Source: Aurifilum marmelostoma (Eukaryota; Ascomycota; Sordariomycetes; Diaporthales; Cryphonectriaceae). From it: 64,000 bases of DNA. The notes under the pieces are model-generated. The model did not search any database. It saw only the letters and a program-made list of their open reading frames with translations, and was not told the DNA's origin. Where the stretch lies: the NCBI GenBank assembly GCA_027559495.1, contig JAMXSV010000004.1:1539001-1603000 (forward strand), read 5' to 3'. Positions 24,279-34,872 of this stretch are shown piece after piece; the stretch's first letter is position 1, and each line of letters opens with the position of its first letter. Both the position numbers and the translations under genes were made by a program.

Positions 24279-25942
24279 ATGGTTACCTTTGAGGATTCCG
24301 ACATTGCCGTTGAGACCAACGGCCACCAGAATGGTTCAGCCAAGGCGGAAGCAGGCATTCCAGTCCCAGGCGACCATGGCGAGGGCGCCATCGAGGTGCC
24401 CGCCACCAGGTCCTCCGTGTCCGAGGCGGCCAAGTACATGCACAACCTGAGCGTGTCGCCCTCCATGAAGGACAGGCGGGGATCCCGCAACTCCTTTGGC
24501 GCCTCGCTGCCCATCCCCAGGCGGGCCTCGAGACAATCCCGCCTGTCCTCGGTGCACTACCCTGATGCGCGCGACTCTGGCACCGGCCGTCCAGCCCGGC
24601 CTGGCATGCCCCCCATCCAGCCCACCCGTGCCCTGCTGGCGTCGCAGGTGCAGACCATCGAGACCGAGAAGGTGAAGAAGGCCAAGAACATGGCTTTCGC
24701 CTTTGACATTGATGGTGTGCTCGTGCACGGCGACCGCCTGATCCCCGAGGGCCGCAAGGCCCTGGAGATTCTGAACGGCGAGAACGAGCTGGGCATCAAG
24801 ATCCCTCACATCTTGTAAGTCTTGAGATGGAAGCCATATGCCCTCTAGAGAGCCCTCCACCTCCACCCAGCGTAACCCATTTGTAGCCCAACACCCCCCT
24901 GAAAGAGATCACCCCTATCAGCACAGCAGCAATGAAGCTTTTTGGTTTTTTTTTTTTTTTGGTTACAACACTTAGAACCTTGATTGCTAACACAATTTTT
25001 TTTTTCAGCCTTACAAATGGCTCTGGTAAGCCTGAACAGGCACGATGCGAGCAGCTGTCCAAGATCCTGGGCCAGCCCGTCAACGTGGACCAGTTCATCC
25101 AGTCGCACACGCCCATGTCGGCGCTGTCCGAGTACTACAACACGGTCCTGGTGGTCGGCGGCGAGGGCTACAAGTGCCGTGAGGTCGCCGAGCAGTACGG
25201 CTTCAAGGACATTGTGGTGCCCAACGACATCATCGCGTGGGACCCCACCATCGCGCCGTACCGGGTCTTCACGGACGCGGAGCGGGCCACCTCGCGCCCC
25301 CGCGACTTCTCCAAGGTCCGGATCGAGGCCATCCTCGTCTTCAGCGACAGCCGCGACTACGCGACCGACATGCAGATCATCGTCGACCTGCTGCGGTCCG
25401 AGAACGGCGTGTTCCACACCATGGCCAAGGACCCCGTGTCGCAGCGCATCCCCATCTACTTCAGCCAGGGCGACATGCTGTGCCCGACGGAGCACCCCTA
25501 CCCGCGCATGTCGCAGGGCGCCTTCCGCATCGGCCTCGAGGCCATGTACCGCTCGCTGACGGGCGTCGACCTGGAGCGTGTCGTCTACGGCAAGCCCGAG
25601 ATGGCCACGTACAAGTACGCCGACGAGGTCATGTCCAGCTGGATGGGCGAGCTGCACGGCGAGGAGAGGCTGCCCGAGAACATCTACATGGTCGGCGACA
25701 ACCCGGCCTCGGACATCATCGGCGGCAACATGTACGGCTGGAACACGTGTCTGGTGCGGACCGGCGTCTTCCAGGGCGGCGACAACGACGAGAACAACCC
25801 TGCCAACTTTGGCGTCTTCCCCAACGTGCTCGAGGCCGTCAAGACGGCCCTGCGGAAGCAGCTGGGCGACGACTTCAAGATGCACTTTGACGAGAGCATG
25901 AACCCTCTGCACGCCGAGGGCAACCACGCCATCGAGGTGTAG
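24279..25942 (+). CDS. HAD-superfamily hydrolase, CECR5/YKR070W type
   Basis: Two exons, 24279-24814 and 25009-25942; intron of 194 nt (GTAAGT, T-rich tract, CAG); 489 residues. The ATG at 24279 sits in AAAATGG, a good context. The HAD nucleophile motif is FDIDGVLVHG (D143, D145), motif II is the TNGSG after the splice junction, and motif III is GDNPASDIIGGNMYGW near the C-terminus. This subfamily IIA layout matches yeast YKR070W and human CECR5/HDHD5, mitochondrial proteins of unresolved substrate. The first ~135 residues are an added disordered region with basic-Ser sites (RRGSRNS, RRASRQSRLSS) resembling targets of basophilic kinases. I see no strong mitochondrial presequence. The coding region has very high third-position GC and strong codon bias, suggesting high expression. 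Confidence 0.9.
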
Positions 25943-27300
25943 GAGGACCCTCAGTCCAAAGGGCTTGGACTGCACGATTTTCCTTTTTCTTTTTCTCTGG
26001 CGTTGGTTGGAAAGTGGCTTCACATTGGGCCTTGGGATATAGATTTTCTTTTTCTTTTTCCTATCTTATAACCCGCGTGCAATGCACACGAACAGACAGA
26101 GATGTCTTTTCTCACGACGGAACGGACTGGAGAAGAGTCCATAACATGTATAGACTCTTTATGAAAGCTAGAAATAGCAAGAAAGAGATGAATGCCTCAA
26201 TCGGCAAATCCTCATCAAAATCACACACACACACACAAGTGTTGTTCTGCTACCGAGTACTGTACCGTGAAATCAAACCCATGACTGATTATCTCGCTCG
26301 CCCATTCTGTCGGTGTCTTTCCGGTGGTGGTCAGCATGTTCTCCACCGGCCTGCATATACGATCACCATAAAGTCGAAAGCCCATCGGTTAGATCGGCTC
26401 GAGAGAGAAAACCAAGAGGCACCAGCAGCTGGGTCACCGCCAGCACACCGGCCAGACTGTCCCTGTCCTGATCATCTTTGTTGTTCATGCTAACTGAGCT
26501 TCTTCCACTTTTTCCTCTCTTAAAAATACGCCGAGTACCCACCTGGATGCTGCAACAACCACTTGGACAAACCGACATCGTCCGCGAGTGCTCCGTGCTG
26601 TTCCGGGGTCACCCCACAAGATTGGTTATCTTTCTGGGCGGCCTTCGCACAAAAAATATGTACAGTGAACCTCTGCAGGGCCTGCCATGATGATCGTTAT
26701 GCACCAATCACTTATTGGAGATACTCACCGCCGGGAGTACAGTGTACTTTCTTGAGTCTTCCCTGGGATGCCGCGTCTGCGGGCTGCGGCCTGGGGTGGT
26801 CCCGTAACCTGGAGGGCCCGGCGAGTGGTAGTACCACGGAGCAAACCCTCCCCGACTTTACGGCCCCGCGGGCCAGTTCTTTGCCGTCGGACCCAGGGTG
26901 AAGTGCCCCATGAAATAAGAATTACAATAGCTGGTCAGGCAGAATTAAGCCCGCGTTCAATACGGGAAAGAAATTCGTTTGACAGTAGTGGACGAACATA
27001 TGGCCAATGTCTCTCTCCCTTGAGAGGTTTGAAAGGGAAAACAAAGGCATCTGTTGTCATTTCTCGATCTTGCTAACCCCCACTTCCTGTACTGTCGTCG
27101 TTATTCGCCAGCAGTCATAGCTCTCGCCTCTTTACCCTCGGTTCTTTCGAGTGTGTTGGTCGCATATCTTCACTACCGATCCAGAATTATTTCACAAAAT
27201 CTCACAAAAACAAGCCATATACCATATATAGTGTGCATGGTCAAAAGGTATCGTGGTATCAAATTAGTCTATCTCGGCCCAGTCTCTATTACTCGCTTTT
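25943..27300. other. Intergenic between convergent genes
   Basis: 3' flanks of the HAD gene and the amino-acid permease. There is a short (CA)n at about 26222-26236. No gene seen. Confidence 0.55.
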
Positions 27301-29316
27301 CTAAAACCCGTTGGGACCTGCCATCGTGGCCGGCGCGCCCAGGTCGTACTTGGTCCCCCGCAGGGCGCCCTCGGGCCCCCTGCTCAGGTCGATCTGGTCC
27401 AGAGGGGTCATGCCCACCGGCCTGCCGGTCCTGGCACCGTACAGCTTGAAGCCGCCCCAGGCGATGGCGAAGACGGGGATGGTGATGTAGCTGGCGAAGA
27501 AGTCGGCGACGCTGAAGCCGCCCAGGAACGCCTGGAAGCCGTTGAAGAAGAGGATGATGACAAACATGAAGATGCAGACGTAGGCCATGTAGGGCTGGCA
27601 GTGCCCGCGGAGGGGCAGGTTCCTGCGGTCGATGCCCTGGGCGTCGAGGGCGCCCTTGAAGCGGATGTAGCAGATGCAGATGCAGGTCCAGGCGATGAGC
27701 GAGCTGAGCGCCGACAGGTTGGACAGCCAGGTGAAGGCCTGGTCGGAGCCGTTGGAGACGGACAGGAAGGCCAGGCAGCCGAAGCAGAAGGCGACGACGA
27801 CACCGACGTAGGGGGTCCCGACGCGGCTGGTCTTGAGGAAGACGGAGGGCATGGAGCGCTGGCGGGCGAGGGCCATCATGGTGCGCGACAGGCCGTAGGC
27901 GTTCTCGTTGCCGGAGGACAGGGCAGAGGTCATGACGACGGCGTTGATGACCGAGGGGAGCACCTTGACGCCCGTCTGCTGGCAGATGACGACAAAGGGG
28001 GACGAGGCGGCGGTGTGGCCGCCCGCGGCGACGGCGGACAGCAGCTCGGGCGACTTCTGGCTGACGTTGACGCCGATGATGATGACGGCGGTGACGTACA
28101 GGCCGACGATGCGGTAGAAGACCGTCTTGGTTGCCGTCTTCATGGTCTTGCGGGGGTTGTGGGCCTCACCGGCGATGATACCGATCGACTCGATGCCGCC
28201 GTAGGCGAAGGCCGCCTGGGTGAGGACCTTCCAGAAGCCGAGGAAGCGGGCGAGGCTGACGGGGGACAGGTCGCCGAAGGTGTCGTTGAAGGGCTCGTCG
28301 CGCCAGTACTTGCCACCAGTGTACACTGTTTGCAGTCAGCATCCCGAGATCGAGGCGTGGCAAGACAAAAAGGTGAGTGAGGGAAAAGCTTTACCTCCGT
28401 TGACACCACCAGTGTTGGCAACAATGCCAAAGATGATCAGCCCTACCAGCATGGCAATCTTGAGACAGGCAAAGAAGAACTCGACCTCTCCGTAGTACTT
28501 TACTCCGAGGAAGTTGGTCAGGATGCACACCACCAGGAAGACGGCAATGTACGCGGCAAGCTGTGTTTGTCACAGAGTCAGCAGCTTGTACTTCTTCTCT
28601 CTCTCTCTCTCTCTGTCCCTCTCAAGATCCCTTCATCTCCTTAATAGTAAGTAGACTTTTCTTACATGACTTGATGTCTCATCCCAGAATCCTATCATGA
28701 GACCAATGGCCGTGATTTCGGTGGGGACGGTGAAACCCGTCAGGAGGATATAGTTGATGCCCATGGCGAATCCCATCTCTGGCGATATGTATCTGTTGCC
28801 CATCTCGATGAAGCCGCCGATGTTTGGAGCAAAGACGGTCCTGTTTTCAACAAGATCGATGGTCAGCGGATTCCTCTCTTGACGAGAAAAGAGTTTCGAA
28901 GTTCACTATAAAAAAGAAAAAGAAAAAGAAAAAGAAAAAAAAAGCCGGTTCACAATATTGACTTACATCTCGCCCAGGCAGTACATCATCATACCAACAA
29001 GACACCCAACAATGGTATACCCCAGAAAGAACCCCACAGGGCCTCCATTGGCCAGGGCCGCACCCGAACCCAGAAACAGACCGGTGCCGATTGTACCAGC
29101 AATGGCAATCATGGAGACATGGCGGGCCTTGAGGTCACGCTTGGTGCCAAACTCGCCTACGTGGGTCTCGTCGAGGTTCTCGAGGGCGGCAGGGTCCTCG
29201 TAGACGCGAGCCACCTGTGTCGACTCGACGGGGTGCAGGGTCTCGCCGGCGGCCTTCTCCTTCTTGGCGCCGTCGTCGCCCGATGAGTTGGACGTGGAGC
29301 GGGTGATGCCAAACAT
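27301..29316 (-). CDS. Amino-acid permease, YAT family
   Basis: Four exons: 29316-28967, 28840-28666, 28560-28395, 28325-27301; 571 residues. Introns are 126, 105 and 69 nt with GTAAGT, GTAAGA and GTAAAG donors. After a hydrophilic N-terminus of ~75 residues (FGTKRDLKARHVSMIAIAG) come about twelve membrane helices. GTIGTGLFLGSG and the helix-6 block AFAYGGIESIGIIAGEAHNP are hallmarks of yeast/fungal amino-acid transporters in the APC superfamily, which take up amino acids with protons at the plasma membrane. NENAYGLSRTMMALARQ corresponds to the usual S-R-x-L-x-A-L-A segment. Substrate range cannot be read from the sequence. Introns contain AAAAAG units (first) and a (CT)n tract (second). Confidence 0.92.
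28913..28943. repeat. (AAAAAG)n tract in permease intron 1
   Basis: About four to five tandem A5G units followed by A9, within the first intron of the amino-acid permease. Confidence 0.85.
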
Positions 29317-29407
29317 GATGACGGTTGTGGACGGTGGTGGAATGGTCCACCAGACACACGCGTGTCAGTAAGAGAAGGGTGGAGGGGAAGATGGGGAGGG
29401 ATAATTT

Positions 29408-29425
29408 GGGGGGGGGGGGGGGGGG
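29408..29425. repeat. Poly-G tract (G18) in permease 5' leader
   Basis: G18 on the plus strand lies about 95-110 nt upstream of the permease start, so the minus-strand transcript may carry C18 in its leader. Confidence 0.85.
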
Positions 29426-29534
29426 AAGGAGGAGGACGTGGAGATGAGAGAAAGACAGAGAGGGCGACAGAGAGAAGAGAGGGCAGCTCACGATGGGATG
29501 CGGCCGGGAGTCGGTCCCACGAGAGATATATAGA

Positions 29535-29544
29535 CATATTTATA
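29535..29544 (-). promoter_or_regulatory. TATA box of amino-acid permease
   Basis: TATATAAATA on the minus strand, 220 nt before the start codon. The same 10-mer occurs at an equivalent place before the kinase gene at 56901. Confidence 0.45.
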
Positions 29545-31093
29545 TACATTCGTCCAAAGCATGTATCAAAGCAGGCCAATAGCAGTGATAGTATAGCGTA
29601 GTTCTTTTTACCTTATCTCACTAACAATAAAAACCAAAGCGTGAGAAGGAAAAGAAGAAAAAAATATACCTTCGGCTCTACTCCATGGGCTTTGCCCCTA
29701 TCTCGACCATCCAGCCGGGGTAGTGATCGATGGTCTGAGCTGGGGCGGCCCATGTCCACCGGGTCCCATCCTCTCTTTAGGTTCGAGTGGCTTTCTGAGA
29801 CCCTGTGAAGAAAGCAAAAACCGCCGCGGCAATTAATGCCTTGGCAGTCTAGTGGACGCTTGCTTAGCCCCCCGTGCCAGAGGCTGTCGGTTTTATATAC
29901 ACACAACCACAACATTAGTCGTTGTATGAGTGGCGGCCAGCCGCGTGGTCCTGAGCGACGGATTGTGTGGTGTGTCGCCGCTGATTGTCCTGCTCTGGAT
30001 CCAAAGTGGGTAGAATCAGTGGCCAGTGGGGAGGGGGCCCTACATGCTGTGTTATCTTTTGTCTGACCCGCTGGGCCACCTCTCCGGATCAAATCGTGGG
30101 GTTTGTACTCTGGGGGACGGGCGGACCCATGGTTCTAGATCCCTGAGCCGTGGCCCTGAGCTGTGGCTGGACCAGTAGGCAGGGAGGCTATTATAAACAG
30201 GGCCCAGTCTAGACTCGAGCACGTGTGTGTCTGCCATCTGTGCTTGGTGGCCAGCCTCGTGGGCGACATGTGAGGCGAGGCTGAGTCCGTTATTGTGAGT
30301 GGTATCCTGTGTGTCTCTGTCCCAAGAAGATAAACACACGAGAAAAATTAATCAAAGGTACATCCGAATCCCACGTCCCAATCTTGGAAGCTCGTTCGCC
30401 TGATATGAACCCAGATATTTCTGTCGTTATCTCGCTGCGCACCCCCTCTCTGCCTGCTGACTGAGTCGTGTGCTGTCAAAGAAACCACGAATGGTTACAG
30501 GGATCCGAGACAATTTATGTGGATCGGCAGAAGAGGATTTTACCACATTCGTTTACTAAACAGAACTTGTCGCCCGTGTGTACGGATTCCTTGGCCTGGA
30601 GACAGGCTTGGAATCCTTCTCAGATTCTCAGGTTGTGCCTATCGACTGACTGACTGAGTGACTGACTGAGTGAGATTCTCGTAATTGTCGTTTGCAAGAG
30701 AGCGCATGATATCCGTCTATTGTCGTCAGAGATGTGTCCCCAGCTCTGCAAGGCTGGCCAATAAGACAGAGTCTCGCCTCTCACGTCTGTCTTGGTGTGC
30801 AGGATTGATCCAGCAGCGCCCCTCGGGGCTGGACAGGTCTATCCGTCCACACACAGAGAGACGCCAGGTACAGCTGAGATGCCCCGATGCGCGGATAGGG
30901 ACATTGTTCGGCGCAAAGAATCAAGCCACGGGTAGGGCCGCGGAACCTTAACGGCCAAGACAGCGGCGCGTCGGGCAAGCGCAGGCTTGACTAAGGGCTC
31001 AGGCGGAGACGCCGAGTGGAGGAAGGGATCTAGAGTTCAGAGTGTGCTAAGAGATGCGGCTGAGCTACCTACAGTGGCTTAGGAAAGGTGCTT

Positions 31094-31127
<34 letters not shown>

Positions 31128-31860
31128 CTTTTTTCTTTCCAAGAGCCGGTCGATCTCGAGGTCGTGATGTTTACTGTTGTCTTTACCTTTCTTACCGACT
31201 GTATTTGCAAATGTCGAACTTACTTCAGAGGAAAGTGAGGATCCGAAAGAGAAGAGAGATAAATTCAATATTTATTTATTCTTTCAATAAAGAAAAGGCG
31301 GGAGAGAGCTCCTGGCGGCGGGATTCAAGTGTGCTCTGCGGACTTGCACGGTTTTTTTTCGTCATATGGGATATGTTTTGTAAGCACACTCACTCATAGA
31401 TACAGGGTTGTACCATAAAACAATTCAAGACTCAATATTCAGGTTCAAAGAATACCAAGTTTGTCACTGGTTTCGAAGGATCGAGAATGCCCCATCAAGG
31501 AAGGTATCCGTGAAGAGAAAACCGTGATCATGGGTTCTGAGGCAGTGTTCAGGGTTAGGGGTTTGATCTGCCTCACAGGAGATCCCAAGGAAGGACCACT
31601 CTCCAGGTTCTACAGAGACCTAAAAGGAAAGTCCTCTAGGGCCAGCTTCGACGAGAGGAGGAGCACAATTTCCCCCTACGTCGACAAACAGAACCCCCGA
31701 AAACATATCTATGTTCCTCGTGCCTGGACCAAGCAGTCATGCTGAGCTTGATATGACAAATACAGTAAGATTGCCCCAACGACAGGCAGATAAACGGGCC
31801 CAGATGTCAACTCCACGAGAACGCCACCGCAGCTGAACCACACACCGAGCCCGTCACGAC
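29545..31860. other. 2.3-kb intergenic region, divergent promoters
   Basis: It lies between the permease and the DHCR24-like gene. It includes a GACT/GAGT tandem at about 30645-30673 and T33 at 31095-31127. A 94-codon frame at 31461-31745 lacks family features. No gene is supported. Confidence 0.5.
31095..31127. repeat. Poly-T tract (T33)
   Basis: An uninterrupted T33, the longest homopolymer in the window. Confidence 0.9.
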
Positions 31861-33417
31861 ATGGACGCGCACAATGCAGCCGTGGCCAAGGTGGCAGCAC
31901 GGGTCAGGGAATTCCACAAGGAGAGGAAGCCCTTTAGGAACTACCACGGCTCGAGCCTGAGCACGCGGCCCTCTGGACGTAGCCGAGACAACATCGTCGA
32001 CACTCGCGCCCTGCATCATGTCCTCAGCGTTGACCCGTCCGCGGAGGCGGCATGGGTCGAGCCAAACGTACCCATGGATGCTCTCGTTGCCGCCACAATG
32101 GCACACGGCCTCATCCCCCGCGTGGTCATGGAGTTCCCCGGCATCACGGTCGGCGGCGGCTTCTCGGGCAGTGCCGGGGAGAGCAGCTCGTTCCGCTTTG
32201 GCCTGTTTGAGGCGACCATCGACGAGATCGAGATCATCCTGCCGACTGGAGAGGTGACTAAGGCATCCAAGCTGGACGACAATAAGCGTGATCTCTTTTG
32301 GGGTGCAGCATCTGCGTTCGGCACGCTCGGGGTTGTGACGCTGCTCCGGGTCCAGCTCATGAGGGCCAGAAGATATGTCCAGCTGACGTACCACCTCACG
32401 ACTGGGGGATTTGACAAGACCCTGGCCATTCTGCGTGAGGAGATGGACAGGCAGGACAATGACTACGTGGACGCCATCATGTTCACCAAGGAATCGACAT
32501 TGACCTGCTCGGGCCGTCTTGTGGACGAAGTCCCCACAGGCCAACAGCTCAGACGCTTCACGCGGAGAAAAGATCCGTGGTTCTACCTGCGGGCGCAACA
32601 AGTTCACGCAAAACTGCTGCTGACAAGGTCGGCGGAGGAGGAGGAGGATAACGAGCACAAGAAGACCGTGGTCGACTGCATTCCCCTTGTCGATTACCTC
32701 TTCCGCTATGACCGGGGCGGCTTCTGGACAGGTCGTCAGGCCTTCACCTACTTCAAGGTGCCCTTCAACCGCGTCACCCGCTATCTGCTGGACCCGTTCA
32801 TGTACACGCGCGTCATCAACACGGCACAGGCCAAGACGGACTTCGCATACCACTACATGGTCCAGGACTGCGGCATCCCCCTTGACAGGTGCGCAGAGTT
32901 CAAGGCCTGGCTCGATGAAAACATCGGCATCTACCCCATCTGGCTGTGTCCGCTTCGCGTGCGCCGGGCCTCGCCTGACTCCTGCCACGGGATCCACGCC
33001 TCCATGGGCCGCCCAGACTATCCGGACCTGCTGAACTTTGGTGTCTGGGGCCACAGCTCGTGGGATGGGGGCGAGGCCCTCCGCAGGAATAAGGCGCTCG
33101 AGGCAGTAGTCCGGAACCTGGGCGGGTGGAAGACGCTCTACGCACACGCATACTACACCGAGGATGAGTTCTGGGAGGTCTATGATCGGGAGGCGTACGA
33201 CTCTGTGCGCAAAAAGTATGGTGCTGACTATCTGCCGACTGTCTATGACAAGGTGAGCGTCAAGACGACGACCGCGGGCTCAACGTCAAGACCCAGACGA
33301 AAATTACAAAGAGTCAGGTCGATCTGGCCCTTTCGGGGACTTGTAGGAGTCTATTATGCCTTGAAGAGCGGAGATGTCTTGTTGGCAAACAAGTCTCCTC
33401 GCCACAAAGCAGGCTAG
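31861..33417 (+). CDS. DHCR24/DIMINUTO-like FAD-dependent oxidoreductase
   Basis: A single exon of 518 residues, close to the length of animal and plant delta(24)-sterol reductases. The N-terminal FAD-binding (PCMH-type) domain is clear: RPSGRSRDNIVDTRALHHVL, then VEPNVPMDALVAATMAHGL, then MEFPGITVGGGFSGSAGESS and EIIPTGEV-type strands. The C-terminal half carries the family blocks GGFWTGRQAFTYF and WLCPLRVRR and ends in a helical SIWPFRGLVG segment. DHCR24 reduces the C24 double bond of sterols with NADPH and FAD. Fungi make ergosterol by another route (Erg4), so these fungal homologues probably act on other substrates. Unlike animal DHCR24 there is no N-terminal membrane anchor. Its stop is 25 nt from the stop of a class II aldolase on the other strand. 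Confidence 0.87.
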   Translation: MDAHNAAVAKVAARVREFHKERKPFRNYHGSSLSTRPSGRSRDNIVDTRALHHVLSVDPSAEAAWVEPNVPMDALVAATMAHGLIPRVVMEFPGITVGGGFSGSAGESSSFRFGLFEATIDEIEIILPTGEVTKASKLDDNKRDLFWGAASAFGTLGVVTLLRVQLMRARRYVQLTYHLTTGGFDKTLAILREEMDRQDNDYVDAIMFTKESTLTCSGRLVDEVPTGQQLRRFTRRKDPWFYLRAQQVHAKLLLTRSAEEEEDNEHKKTVVDCIPLVDYLFRYDRGGFWTGRQAFTYFKVPFNRVTRYLLDPFMYTRVINTAQAKTDFAYHYMVQDCGIPLDRCAEFKAWLDENIGIYPIWLCPLRVRRASPDSCHGIHASMGRPDYPDLLNFGVWGHSSWDGGEALRRNKALEAVVRNLGGWKTLYAHAYYTEDEFWEVYDREAYDSVRKKYGADYLPTVYDKVSVKTTTAGSTSRPRRKLQRVRSIWPFRGLVGVYYALKSGDVLLANKSPRHKAG

Positions 33418-33442
33418 GTCCTGCACATCGTGAGGCGAACTC

Positions 33443-34315
33443 TCAAGCCGAGTTGCGGTAGAGACCGCAGGCCTCCACCTCGCGAGCCCACAGACCCCAC
33501 GGCCGCATCGCGGACCACTTCATCATGTCAGTAGTAGCCTTGGCCTCGTCCCGGCTCAGGTACTGCAGACCACCACTGCCGTCGCCGCCGCCGCCGCCGC
33601 CGCCGCCGCCACTGGTACCCGATCTCTGTTGGCTGTGTGCCGACTGCAGTGTCAGGGCGGCGCTCTGGATGCTGGCATTCTTCATGGTGTAGATGGCCCT
33701 GGAGACGACCTCCTCAATACCGCTGCCGACAACCGTCATGCCGTGTCCTCGCATCAGCACCACCACGCCGCCCCCGTCAAAACACTCGGCCAGAGGCGCC
33801 CCAAGGTGTGCGTTTCGCACCAGCAGATCGGGCGTGTCCTCGCCTGTCTTGACGAACTGGGCGACATCGTACACCTCAGGACTGCCCTTGGATCCCAGGC
33901 CCAAGAACCCGGCCATGTGGTAACAAGGCTGCAGGGGCACCCCGGAGATGGTGTAGGGGATGACGCTCTCGGCATGGCTGTGGATGACGGCCTGGACGTC
34001 GCGGTGCCGCTTGTATACCTCGGAGTGGATGTGTCTCTCCGAGTAGCCCTTGGTCAACGAGGGGTCCAGCGGCTCGGCGTTGTCGACAAAGTAGACAATC
34101 AGGTCGTCCGGGGACGAGATGGTGCCGGGCGCGACATACTTTGACATGATGAACGTGCTCTGGTCCAAGGGGTGTCGGACCGAGAGGTGGCCATAGGCGT
34201 CGAGCACGCCATGGTAGTGCAGGATGTGGCAGCCCGTGATGAATTTCCGGTAGAGGCTCTGAATGGCGGCACGCCTGTCGACGCCGTCGTCGTTCATGTT
34301 GTGTTTGGCGCCCAC
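33443..34315 (-). CDS. Class II aldolase/adducin-domain protein
   Basis: A single exon of 290 residues from ATG 34315; a second ATG at 34297 is also possible. Metal-binding residues of the family are visible: HSH (H112, H114) and RGHGMTVVG (H191), with E98 in IHSEVYK near the active-site pocket. GHLSVRHP near residue 42 is the usual phosphate or substrate loop of fungal members. These zinc enzymes do retro-aldol or decarboxylation chemistry on small sugar acids or aldehydes, or have lost catalysis. Near residue 236 a Gly9 tract (GGC repeats, 33582-33612) interrupts the conserved fold, just before the terminal helix. It ends tail-to-tail with the DHCR24-like gene, 25 nt apart, so their 3' UTRs must overlap. 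Confidence 0.87.
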   Translation of the reverse strand: MGAKHNMNDDGVDRRAAIQSLYRKFITGCHILHYHGVLDAYGHLSVRHPLDQSTFIMSKYVAPGTISSPDDLIVYFVDNAEPLDPSLTKGYSERHIHSEVYKRHRDVQAVIHSHAESVIPYTISGVPLQPCYHMAGFLGLGSKGSPEVYDVAQFVKTGEDTPDLLVRNAHLGAPLAECFDGGGVVVLMRGHGMTVVGSGIEEVVSRAIYTMKNASIQSAALTLQSAHSQQRSGTSGGGGGGGGGDGSGGLQYLSRDEAKATTDMMKWSAMRPWGLWAREVEACGLYRNSA

Positions 34316-34872
34316 CCCTAGGCGAACTTCGTCGACGTCGGTTATACAAGATTACCAGAATTGCCCAACAACCTTTGTCTCAGAATACACCAGTGATAAG
34401 CTCCTGCAGTACAGCATCTCAAGGGAGGAGGCGGGATTGGATGACGACGTCAACCTGCATCAGCACGTTCGGCAACTTTGATGCCGAGAGGTGGAGACCC
34501 TGAGCGCGGGGTACGGACTCGAGGCCGTCCTCCGAAAGACTTCAGCCAGTTCGGCCTAGATCTACCGTAGCTGAGCAAGGCGTGCCATGACACTGGAGGG
34601 GAGATGAGCTGAGGGTCCCCGGAAGTATGGACTTGACTTTGATGTTTTGGTTGCCGCCGGTGTATCGCCGTGATGGTGCTCTGTCAACCATCTCCTGTTG
34701 GGGATATACTTCACTCATGAGGCATGGTCCCAGACTGTGAGAAGATCATTAAATTAATCGCCCTCCTTCTACAGCCTCGTCAATGTCTGTCTGGTCTAGC
34801 TGCCCAAGAATCGTGCTCGGTATATACGAATTACTTTCACCATCACTTGTCGCTTGTAGGATTTCTCCTCTC
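34316..34872. other. Intergenic, aldolase promoter
   Basis: It holds the aldolase promoter and the 3' flank of the GH76 gene. No gene seen. Confidence 0.55.

Noticed and set aside
24845..26023. 392-codon frame opposite the HAD gene
   Set aside because: Antisense shadow rich in Val, His and Arg, without family motifs; the sense strand has the HAD motifs.
30645..30673. GACT/GAGT repeats considered as a CRISPR-like or binding-site array
   Set aside because: A short imperfect tetranucleotide tandem without spacers.
31461..31745. 94-codon frame before the DHCR24-like gene
   Set aside because: No partner exon or family; too short to support.
31807..33147. 446-codon frame opposite the DHCR24-like gene
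   Set aside because: Antisense shadow; no domain, and the sense protein is clearly conserved.
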